NCBI GenBank assembly: GCA_020860885.1
Contig: JAJBTS010000277.1
Location: forward strand, 1 to 13,450
From: Bacteroidales bacterium
GTDB lineage: Bacteria > Bacteroidota > Bacteroidia > Bacteroidales > Azobacteroidaceae
Reading direction: 5' to 3'
Length of the DNA stretch: 13,450 nucleotides
Position numbers and translations under genes: made by a program. The notes below the pieces were generated by a model. The model saw nothing but the letters and a program-made list of their open reading frames with translations, did no database searches and had not been told where the DNA came from. Positions 7,432 through 13,450 of this stretch are shown one piece after another (positions within the stretch are counted from its first letter, which is position 1; each line of letters opens with the position of its first letter).

Positions 7432-8345
7432 TGGATCGTTTCGAGTTAAACATACTGGGCTGTGGCTCAGCATTACCCACTACCCGGCATTTTCTAAGTT
7501 CGCAGGTAGTTAACCTGAGAGATAAATTGTACATGATTGATTGCGGAGAAGGCAGTCAGTTGCAATTCCGGGCAATGAAACTTAAGTTTCAGAGACTGAA
7601 TCATATATTTATCTCCCATTTACATGGAGATCATTGTTTTGGTTTACCGGGACTAATTTCTACTTTAGGGCTTCTCGGACGAACTTCAGACCTGCATATA
7701 CATGCACAACCGGATGCAGAAAGAATTTTTCTGCCTATTTTGAATTATTTTTGTAGTCAATTACCCTATAAAGTAATTTTTCATTCTTTCGATCCGACAA
7801 AAAATGAACTGATTATGGAGGATAAATCTTTGAAAGTATATACGATTCCATTGAAACACCGGGTTCCTACGGCTGGATTTCTTCTGGAAGAAAAACCAAA
7901 AAGTCCACATATTATCCGGGAAATGATTGACTTCCATCAGGTTCCCGTTAAACAAATTCAGGCAATAAAAAACGGAGAAGACTTTATTAAGGAAGACGGT
8001 AGTATTATTTTCAATAAAGTCTTTGTCAGGCCTGCTGAACCGAGCCACCGTTATGCTTATTGCTCCGATACCGCTTATTTGCAAAAAATTATTCCTATTA
8101 TTGAAGGAGTTGATTTATTGTATCATGAAGCGACTTTCATTCAAAAAGATATTGCACGGGCACGGGAAACTCTTCATTCTTCTGCAAAACAAGCTGCCTT
8201 GATCGCCAAAGCAGCTCGTGTTAAAAAACTTATATTGGGCCATTTTTCTGCCCGCTATCCCGATGAAACCCTATTATTAAATGAAGCTCGGGAAATCTTT
8301 CCCAATACAGTCCTTGCGGAAGAGAAAATGAATCAGAAAATCTGA
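7431..8345 (+). CDS. rnz: Ribonuclease Z (tRNA 3'-processing endonuclease, short form)
   Basis: 304-aa metallo-beta-lactamase-fold zinc endonuclease that removes 3' trailers from precursor tRNAs. Short-form RNase Z enzymes are about this length. Visible motifs are the N-terminal LGCGSALPTTRH, IDCGEGSQLQFR, the metal-binding HLHGDH (His63, His65, Asp67, His68) followed by FGLPGL, then PSHRYAYCSDT with its metal-binding Asp, HEATF, and the final LGHFSARY histidine motif. The RNase Z exosite region lies between the HxHxDH motif and the later His/Asp ligands. It is the last gene of the queD-queE-rnz operon and overlaps the queE stop by one base. Its own stop lies 2 nt from the stop of the convergent GH97 gene. 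Confidence 0.95.
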   Translation: MDRFELNILGCGSALPTTRHFLSSQVVNLRDKLYMIDCGEGSQLQFRAMKLKFQRLNHIFISHLHGDHCFGLPGLISTLGLLGRTSDLHIHAQPDAERIFLPILNYFCSQLPYKVIFHSFDPTKNELIMEDKSLKVYTIPLKHRVPTAGFLLEEKPKSPHIIREMIDFHQVPVKQIQAIKNGEDFIKEDGSIIFNKVFVRPAEPSHRYAYCSDTAYLQKIIPIIEGVDLLYHEATFIQKDIARARETLHSSAKQAALIAKAARVKKLILGHFSARYPDETLLLNEAREIFPNTVLAEEKMNQKI

Positions 8346-8366
8346 GTTCATTGAATCAGGATTTTC
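8336..8366. terminator. Hairpin spanning both stop codons of rnz and the GH97 gene
   Basis: GAAAAT CTGA (8336-8345) pairs with TCAG and ATTTTC (8356-8366) with one bulged G at 8360. Within the loop TTC (8347-8349) can pair with GAA (8353-8355). The rnz TGA (8343-8345) and the GH97 stop (8348-8350, minus strand) both sit inside it. The T runs are short, so as a bidirectional terminator it would be weak. Confidence 0.4.
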
Positions 8367-11300
8367 CTACTCTCCGTTTTTCCATCCGCACCACTTACGG
8401 ATAAAACATACACTCCCTGTTCTAAATGACAGGAAAAAGGGATACCTCCTGAATTTATTTTCTCCCCGGTAACCGTATAAATCGAAACTTCCGAATTATC
8501 GGGAGTAGTAATACGAATATCTTTCCCTTCTATTAAAATAGTTATATTATTATCCTGTATTATTTCTTCTTTACCTGTAATATTTCCAAAAGGGATTAAA
8601 GAAAAAGATTGATTATCCGGACTGTATGAAAAATTAGAAAAGACAGCAGGAATTTTACCTGTTTTACCATTACCGCTTACTGCATATAAGCCTATTTTCA
8701 AAGAAATACCATTACTTAAAGATGAATTGGTAACGTTATTTTTTATCTGTATCCAATTTTCATTGTCAGTACTGTAAAATCCTGAAAAAGAACTTCCAGA
8801 TTTGGTTATTTTCAAATAAATCTCCTGATTCGTCAATGGATCAGAAATTTGATTTTCACTAAAACTGCTTCCATTCTGAGATACAATTGACAACACATTT
8901 CCTCCGTAAGAAGAATGATATCTTCTATAAGCTCCAAAAACTTTATCATCTCCTAAATAGACAATAAGACCTGCGGATAGATAATCCTGCTGAGGATTAA
9001 AATCCAGTTTACATGTAAAACTAAAATTATTATCTTTTGCTTGTGTCAGAAAAATATTCTCGGCACTGGCGGTTCCCGGGTAAAGTTCTCCCGGCATAGT
9101 GGTGATTGTAACAGAAGTATTAGAATTCAATTTCCAGTTGTCTTCCTTATTTCGTAAAACCTCCCAATTTTCATTTAGAATACTTGTGGGTTGCTTCACA
9201 ATAACTTCACAGCTAGCTGTAATCTGATTAGTGGATCCGGTAGTAACAGTGATGATCGTTTTCCCTTGTTTTTTTGCAGTAAGAACTCCTTCACTCGTAA
9301 TACTCGCTACCGACTCATCACTGGAAGTCCAGGTTGTTGTATTGTAAAAAGCATCTACAGGTTCCAACTTCGCTGAAAAATTATATTTCTTATTTTCTTC
9401 TACTGTGATTTGTTCAGCATCCAGAGTAACTTTTGCAGGCTCCAATACTTCACGTCTGGTAATTTTAATACTGGCGCCTCCGGTTTTTACAACGGGAATA
9501 GTAATAGTACTACTCTTATCAACCTGCTGAATTTCTGTAGCAATCTCATCAAAAGTTTTTCCATCTTTATAAATAAAAGCATAATAAGTTCCTTCATCTA
9601 AGAAGTCAAGAGAGAGAACCACCTCTCTTTTTTCATTACATATTATACCAACATACCAGTCTTCACCACTTCTTCGAGCAATATTTACATACTCACCCGG
9701 AACTCCATCTATTAAGCTCGACTCATCCCAGAAAACAGGGATAGCTGCCAGCAAGCTTCTGGCAGGAGAATTCAAATATGTTTCTGTCCGATCCGCCAGA
9801 CACTGAATACCACTTTCATACACAATTGCCATAGCAGCCATGTGGGATACCGTATAATTTCTACGGGTCTCACTTACCCGATAAGACAACATCGGTGTAA
9901 AATCAGCAGGCCCCACCGCATTTCTGGTGAAAGGTAGCATACAATTCCAGCGGGCGCTCATTTCTGCGGGTTTAAATAAATCTTGTTCTGCACCGAAAAC
10001 ACCTTCACGAGTTAATGTATTTGGATAAGTCCGTCTTTCTCCTGTAGGTTTATTTGCTCCATGGGGATTAAGTAATAATTTATATTTTGCCGTACTTTTC
10101 ATCAAAGCATCGTAATATTTCATCTGAGCCTGAGATTGTGAATTAAAGAAATCTGGTTTTACACCTTTGAAACCCATAGACTGCCATTCAGAAAAGGCCT
10201 TTTCTCTTTTTTGATCCGTATTCAAATCCGAATTATTTGCCCAAACCAACAGGCCTATACCTTTATCATTCGCATATTTAATAAGTTCTTCTGTCCAGTC
10301 GAAATATCCGTAATAAACGTATCCTGCCTGAGTTGCTTTCGGTTGCCAGCCTTCATCCAGCAATAAATATTGCCAGCCCATTGCAACAGCCATATCCACA
10401 TATTTTTTATAAGTGGAAAGGTCACTGGTACTCTCGCGATTTAACCAGGTCCATGCGGAAACACCCGGATTTATCCACTCAGTACCTTCCGTAAATGCAC
10501 TCGCATCCAGAGGAGAACTCAAATTTTCAGGCATAGTATTTTCTACAATTGTTTTCGGAGTTCCTGCAACAACAAAGCGCCATGGAGATAGAAAAGATGT
10601 TTTTGTAATAACACTCGTCTTCTGCTCTTCTGAAAAAATAATGTCTAACCGCCCATTTTTATTTCCCGTGATCTGAGCTCCGCAATATTCAGTAGATAAA
10701 CCAGCTTCTGATAACAATACCCAAACATCCTCCGGAGTGTGATATAAAAATGGTATAATATAATCTTCATTCAGATCCGTGAATTTCTTTTCATAGGCTA
10801 CTGCCTCATGATGACTAATATAGGACATAGCCTGTGATACTGAACCTTCAGGCAACTGCAAGGCTGTTTTTTCGGAAGAAATTCTAAGATTAACACTACT
10901 CCCGTCCTTTGTATCTATACCATACCGAAATGCAAAACCATCTTCGTATACACGGGTAATAACTTTGAAACGGCTATTTTCCGTAGTAAAATTCAATGTT
11001 ATCTCATTTGCCTGAGATTCCACGTGTGATGTTTTCGCTCCTATCAAATTGTAATTATCCTGAATAAATTGAGTAGTATAACTTTCATAAACCAAATCTT
11101 TAGAGAAATCTCCTATATTACTAACAATACCTGTAGGTGAAAATGAAACAATCTTTTTATCATTCAAAAAAGCTGTATAACTTAAAGTTCCAACTTCATT
11201 CAATGCCCAACCGACTTTAAATTTATTATCCGGAGATTTAATAATCCAGGAAGTAACCTTATTACCTTCACCTACAATACAATCTGTAATTTCCGTACGG

Positions 11301-12079
11301 GAAACACCATTATAAGATACAGTGCAGGATATAGTAGTATTCCCTTGAGAAATACCTTTTACTTTACCTTCATTATCAATGGCAGCAATAGCCGGATGAC
11401 TACTGGAATAAGTAACCGAAACATCCGGAGAATCCAGATCCAGCAGTTCATTATTTAAAAGGTAAACCGCCAGTTCAACATCACTCTCCTGACCAATTTC
11501 GAGCATTCCTTTACTTAGTTGAAAACCAATATCCTGAACAGGAACTTTGGCATCCGGACTCAAAATAATTTTCGCATCCGCCCATATACTATGGTCGGAA
11601 GAGATACCATTTCCCCCATCGGTGGTTTCCAGAATAAGTTTCTTAGTTGTTGCAGGAATATCTATGTCCAGATATTTACCGATACTGGTTTCGTAAAGAA
11701 TTTCGCTTTCATGAAGCTTCTGATTATCCGCCCATACAATAAATTTGCAACTTCCTCCACTTTTCCCATAATTAATCCCGATATAAGATTGAAATTTTTG
11801 TACCTCCAAATCCTCTATATTGTACGTTGCTTTAGACTTTGCATGCAAACATAATCCTTTACTAAAAGTAGTGGTGGATCCTTCGTTATTCCGAAGACGT
11901 AAAGGCAATCCTTCAAGTCCTCTATCTTTTTGAGGCGAATCATAACCCACTTGTATACTTTCCCACTCCAGGTCACTCACATAAATAGTATTCTGTCCTA
12001 AAACAGGTAATCCGGCAAAAAAACACAAGAAAAAAGATAGAAAGAAAAAAGAGTAGTTTCCATTCTTCATAATAATCAT
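8348..12079 (-). CDS. Secreted multidomain GH97 glycoside hydrolase, retaining type, with T9SS-like sorting tail
   Basis: 1243-aa exo-acting glycosidase, likely alpha-galactosidase-like. Order: signal peptide (about 1-28); NPCBM carbohydrate-binding domain (about 33-173); Big_2-like Ig domain (about 178-270); GH97 N-terminal beta-sandwich (about 275-530); TIM-barrel catalytic domain (about 534-780, with SAWTWLNRES and LLLDEGWQ); GH97 C-terminal domain (about 780-878); a second Big_2 (about 880-962); a concanavalin-like region resembling DUF1349 (about 967-1152); and a C-terminal T9SS type A-like tail (about 1177-1243: VSIYTVTGEKI, QGVYVLSV, KILIQ). Asp643 in GVKPDFF aligns by motif with the nucleophile of retaining GH97 enzymes, and Glu698 in TREGVFGAE with the acid/base. 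Both lie 55 residues apart, as I recall for BtGH97b (Asp415/Glu470). Typical GH97 enzymes are about 650-750 aa. ATG 12070 (MKNGNYSF) is an equally good start. No SusC/SusD pair is nearby. The substrate is inferred. Confidence 0.9.
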   Translation of the reverse strand: MIIMKNGNYSFFFLSFFLCFFAGLPVLGQNTIYVSDLEWESIQVGYDSPQKDRGLEGLPLRLRNNEGSTTTFSKGLCLHAKSKATYNIEDLEVQKFQSYIGINYGKSGGSCKFIVWADNQKLHESEILYETSIGKYLDIDIPATTKKLILETTDGGNGISSDHSIWADAKIILSPDAKVPVQDIGFQLSKGMLEIGQESDVELAVYLLNNELLDLDSPDVSVTYSSSHPAIAAIDNEGKVKGISQGNTTISCTVSYNGVSRTEITDCIVGEGNKVTSWIIKSPDNKFKVGWALNEVGTLSYTAFLNDKKIVSFSPTGIVSNIGDFSKDLVYESYTTQFIQDNYNLIGAKTSHVESQANEITLNFTTENSRFKVITRVYEDGFAFRYGIDTKDGSSVNLRISSEKTALQLPEGSVSQAMSYISHHEAVAYEKKFTDLNEDYIIPFLYHTPEDVWVLLSEAGLSTEYCGAQITGNKNGRLDIIFSEEQKTSVITKTSFLSPWRFVVAGTPKTIVENTMPENLSSPLDASAFTEGTEWINPGVSAWTWLNRESTSDLSTYKKYVDMAVAMGWQYLLLDEGWQPKATQAGYVYYGYFDWTEELIKYANDKGIGLLVWANNSDLNTDQKREKAFSEWQSMGFKGVKPDFFNSQSQAQMKYYDALMKSTAKYKLLLNPHGANKPTGERRTYPNTLTREGVFGAEQDLFKPAEMSARWNCMLPFTRNAVGPADFTPMLSYRVSETRRNYTVSHMAAMAIVYESGIQCLADRTETYLNSPARSLLAAIPVFWDESSLIDGVPGEYVNIARRSGEDWYVGIICNEKREVVLSLDFLDEGTYYAFIYKDGKTFDEIATEIQQVDKSSTITIPVVKTGGASIKITRREVLEPAKVTLDAEQITVEENKKYNFSAKLEPVDAFYNTTTWTSSDESVASITSEGVLTAKKQGKTIITVTTGSTNQITASCEVIVKQPTSILNENWEVLRNKEDNWKLNSNTSVTITTMPGELYPGTASAENIFLTQAKDNNFSFTCKLDFNPQQDYLSAGLIVYLGDDKVFGAYRRYHSSYGGNVLSIVSQNGSSFSENQISDPLTNQEIYLKITKSGSSFSGFYSTDNENWIQIKNNVTNSSLSNGISLKIGLYAVSGNGKTGKIPAVFSNFSYSPDNQSFSLIPFGNITGKEEIIQDNNITILIEGKDIRITTPDNSEVSIYTVTGEKINSGGIPFSCHLEQGVYVLSVSGADGKTESRKILIQ

Positions 12080-12113
12080 AATTTATAATTAAGCAATAAT
12101 AAAACTCTGTTTG

Positions 12114-12143
12114 CAAATATAGGAATAACTTTTACTTATTCAA
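12114..12143 (-). promoter_or_regulatory. Bacteroidota housekeeping promoter of the GH97 gene
   Basis: On the minus strand TTG (12143-12141) is followed by 19 nt and then TATATTTG (12121-12114), matching the -33 TTG / -7 TAnnTTTG consensus with ideal spacing. Transcription would start near 12107, giving a leader of about 28 nt to ATG 12079. The rest of the 142-nt gap to the DoxX gene holds no recognisable gene or terminator. Confidence 0.75.
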
Positions 12144-12221
12144 TAAAAAAGTAAAGATAACATCGGAAACTGTATCAACCTTCTTATTCGAATTATTAGT
12201 GAAGATGTTAATCTAACCCAT

Positions 12222-12668
12222 CTATCTTATTTTCAACCATTTTGGCAGATTTCTTCCCAGCCAGTAATCTACAGAATACTTTCCGGGTCCGGGAAAATAA
12301 AGAATTATATAAGTTACCATATATACAAAGGCTAATTCCCTGTCGGCAAAAGGATCTCCTCCGTGAATAATAAAGAAAGCTACTCCCATAGTAAAGATCA
12401 TAGGAATCAGAACCAGACGGTATAAAAATCCGAAAACGAACGCTAGAGAACAAGCTACCTCTCCGAAAATGGCCAATCCTAACGAAACACGACTTGTTAA
12501 ACCCAGTGGATCGGGGAAACTTTCCGACAATTGGGAAAAATTACTCAATTTTTCTAACCCATGCGTCATTAATACAATTCCAAATAGAATCCGGAAAGAT
12601 AATAACATCAATGAAAAAGCTCCCTTTGGTTGCTTTACAGGAAATAAAATCTTTATAAGTTCTTTCAT
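12222..12668 (-). CDS. DoxX family inner-membrane protein
   Basis: 148-aa integral membrane protein of the DoxX family, whose members are linked to quinone-related redox or thiol-stress functions; the exact role here is unknown. Four predicted membrane helices lie at about 18-41, 60-80, 84-103 and 111-127. The first carries the family signature, a buried Arg26 and HG-x-x-KL (His36, Gly37, Lys40), and the second has the conserved Glu70. The length is normal. It lies downstream of the thioferritin gene in the same orientation, but a strong terminator intervenes and no clear TAnnTTTG box precedes it, so it is expressed from a weak or unrecognised promoter or by read-through. The tail is basic (NLPKWLKIR). 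Confidence 0.85.
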   Translation of the reverse strand: MKELIKILFPVKQPKGAFSLMLLSFRILFGIVLMTHGLEKLSNFSQLSESFPDPLGLTSRVSLGLAIFGEVACSLAFVFGFLYRLVLIPMIFTMGVAFFIIHGGDPFADRELAFVYMVTYIILYFPGPGKYSVDYWLGRNLPKWLKIR

Positions 12669-12699
12669 TTAAATTTATTTTAGAAGTTTAGAAAATATT

Positions 12700-12746
12700 A
12701 AACCCCGGCTGTTTGAATTCTTTCCGAAAACAAACAGCCGGGGTTT
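12700..12746 (-). terminator. Strong terminator after the thioferritin gene
   Basis: Bases 12700-12715 are perfectly complementary to 12731-12746, forming a 16-bp stem rich in GC (CCCCGGCTG core) with a 15-nt loop. It starts 30 nt beyond the thioferritin stop at 12777. On the minus strand the stem is followed by TTTAATATTTTC, an acceptable U-rich tract; on the plus strand by TTTT. It should end most ferritin transcripts before the DoxX gene. Confidence 0.88.
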
Positions 12747-12776
12747 TACTTGATAAATAAGATCTGTTCTAATTTC

Positions 12777-13289
12777 TTATCTCATTGCTGTTTTCATCAA
12801 ATTGATATCTACAACAAAATCATCCAGATCTTTTTCATGTTCCACTTCTTCCGCCAATATTTCTACTGCCATAGTATGAGTCACCCAGTCTGTTTTATCC
12901 GTATAATCTGCAATTTCCTGATAACGTTGAATAGCACAACGCTCACCACGAATGTTCTGAGCAAGAATAGTTTCTACATAAGGATCTTCGGGAGCTTCGT
13001 ATCTACAACGTGCTTTAGTTGTCCATTCAATCGGGTTTAGGATTGGAGTTCCATTTAATTCAATAATACGTTTTGCAACGCGATCTGCATGAACTAATTC
13101 TTCCTGAGCATGCTCCAGTAATTCAGCTTCCACCTGGGTACGCATAGGTCCTTCAACCAATTGAGCACCGATCCAATATTGATAATACGCTAACCATTCT
13201 TCAGCCAGAGCTGCATTTAACATTTCGATGAGTTTTTCTACATCTAATGAAAGGATATCAACACCTTTTTTTCTGATTTCGTCTCTCAT
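12777..13289 (-). CDS. Dps-like ferritin (DPSL/thioferritin type)
   Basis: 170-aa ferritin-fold iron-storage and peroxide-protection protein, presumably forming a cytoplasmic shell. Ferroxidase ligands are visible in the usual helix pattern: Glu31 (LAEEWLAYY), Glu64 and His67 (EELVH), Glu116 (RGERCAI), and Glu147/Glu148 with His151 (EEVEH). This is a bacterioferritin-like di-iron site. Two cysteines, Cys95 (ARCRYE) and Cys118 (ERCAIQ), lie 23 residues apart close to the site. This pair is the mark of the DPSL or thioferritin group described in archaea and Bacteroides fragilis, and separates it from classical Dps and Bfr. The length fits. It has its own promoter and terminator. Annotators may label it bacterioferritin; the Cys pair favours DPSL. 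Confidence 0.87.
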   Translation of the reverse strand: MRDEIRKKGVDILSLDVEKLIEMLNAALAEEWLAYYQYWIGAQLVEGPMRTQVEAELLEHAQEELVHADRVAKRIIELNGTPILNPIEWTTKARCRYEAPEDPYVETILAQNIRGERCAIQRYQEIADYTDKTDWVTHTMAVEILAEEVEHEKDLDDFVVDINLMKTAMR

Positions 13290-13321
13290 GATTCAATATT
13301 TTTAAATGTTATACATTAAAC

Positions 13322-13373
13322 TATATTTGAAACAAATATAACGAAAAAAAGTTTCAATTTCAAAAACTGAAAC
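13322..13373. repeat. Inverted repeat and three TGAAAC/GTTTCA hexamers over the thioferritin promoter (operator candidate)
   Basis: TATATTTG (13322-13329) and CAAATATA (13333-13340) form perfect 8-bp arms around an AAA spacer, one arm being the -7 box. TGAAAC occurs at 13328-13333, GTTTCA at 13351-13356 and TGAAAC at 13368-13373, the last two forming an inverted pair across the -33 element. Their placement suggests binding of a repressor or activator of an oxidative or iron response. No known regulator site is recognised. Confidence 0.45.
13333..13363 (-). promoter_or_regulatory. Promoter of the thioferritin gene
   Basis: On the minus strand TTG (13363-13361) is followed by 20 nt and then TATATTTG (13340-13333), a good match to the Bacteroidota -33/-7 consensus. 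Transcription would start near 13326, leaving a leader of about 37 nt before ATG 13289. The -7 box forms one arm of a perfect inverted repeat and is flanked by repeated TGAAAC/GTTTCA hexamers. Confidence 0.7.
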
Positions 13374-13450
13374 ACTCTAATTGTTTTTACCCCGGATTTT
13401 AACAACAAACCCAATAAGAATGCTTTTACGGATATATTATAATATAAGGA
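13374..13450. other. Right-edge intergenic stretch without a recognisable gene
   Basis: The last bases are AT-rich with a short GC patch (accccgga, 13389-13396). They include a 14-bp perfect palindrome, TATATTATAATATA, at 13433-13446. A minus-strand frame is open from the right edge to a TAA at 13316, but its 44 codons show no family pattern and it would overlap the ferritin promoter. No gene is called. Confidence 0.3.

Noticed and set aside
12208-12453. An 81-codon minus-strand frame overlapping the DoxX gene
   Set aside because: It is the same strand in another frame, without membrane-protein or family features, while the DoxX frame has conserved residues and four helices.
13433-13446. Perfect 14-bp palindrome TATATTATAATATA as an operator
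   Set aside because: It is built only from A and T in an AT-rich region at the window edge, and no gene or promoter can be tied to it here.
13316-13450. A minus-strand frame open from the right edge, ending at 13316
   Set aside because: Its 44 codons are dominated by AT-rich hydrophobic residues with no family pattern and would cover the well-matched thioferritin promoter, so it is probably chance.
1-13450. CRISPR array, transposon or prophage as a novel system
   Set aside because: No regularly spaced repeats, transposase, integrase, tRNA gene or attachment-site duplication was seen; all genes fit ordinary chromosomal families.

Overview
The window looks like a chromosomal segment of a Bacteroidales-type member of the Bacteroidota. 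It is AT-rich, start codons lack a clear Shine-Dalgarno sequence, and upstream regions carry TAnnTTTG-type -7 boxes. The protein families also fit: a surface protein with a FISUMP-like C-terminus, a TlpA-like thioredoxin, a DUF4252 protein beside an ECF sigma factor, a GH97 glycosidase and a Dps-like thioferritin. The glycosidase ends in what looks like a type IX secretion (T9SS) sorting domain, which favours a T9SS-bearing lineage. I cannot name a genus from sequence alone.

Layout. (1) From the left edge to about 4.83 kb, on the plus strand, lie a very large secreted Ig/PKD-repeat surface protein, cut by the window edge, and a periplasmic TlpA-like thioredoxin protein. A perfect 15-bp hairpin separates them. 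(2) From 4.9 to 6.39 kb, on the minus strand, is a compact regulatory cassette: ECF sigma factor, single-pass membrane protein (putative anti-sigma factor) and exported DUF4252 protein, with overlapping genes. The intergenic region at 6389-6500 holds a plausible ECF-type autoregulatory promoter and a housekeeping-type promoter facing the other way. (3) From 6.5 to 8.35 kb, on the plus strand, is a tightly overlapping queD-queE-rnz operon, joining two early steps of queuosine (7-deazaguanine) synthesis to tRNA 3'-end maturation. (4) From 8.35 to 12.08 kb, on the minus strand, is a 1243-residue multidomain GH97 enzyme. It converges on rnz with only 2 nt between the stop codons. (5) From 12.2 to 13.3 kb, on the minus strand, are a DoxX-family membrane protein and, upstream of it, a thioferritin-type Dps-like protein. 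A strong terminator lies between them, and the ferritin promoter contains a repeated hexamer.

Functions. Two cell-surface or extracellular proteins (the Ig/FISUMP protein and GH97) and two envelope redox or respiration-type proteins (TlpA-like and DoxX) surround an envelope-type ECF regulatory cassette and a tRNA-maturation operon. I see no transposase, integrase, CRISPR array, tRNA/rRNA gene or SusC/SusD pair. The window reads as ordinary core or near-core chromosome. Its more unusual points are regulatory (ECF promoter, ferritin operator candidate, hairpins) and architectural (GH97 domain fusion, 5' end of the first gene). I did not find a convincing previously undescribed multi-gene system.
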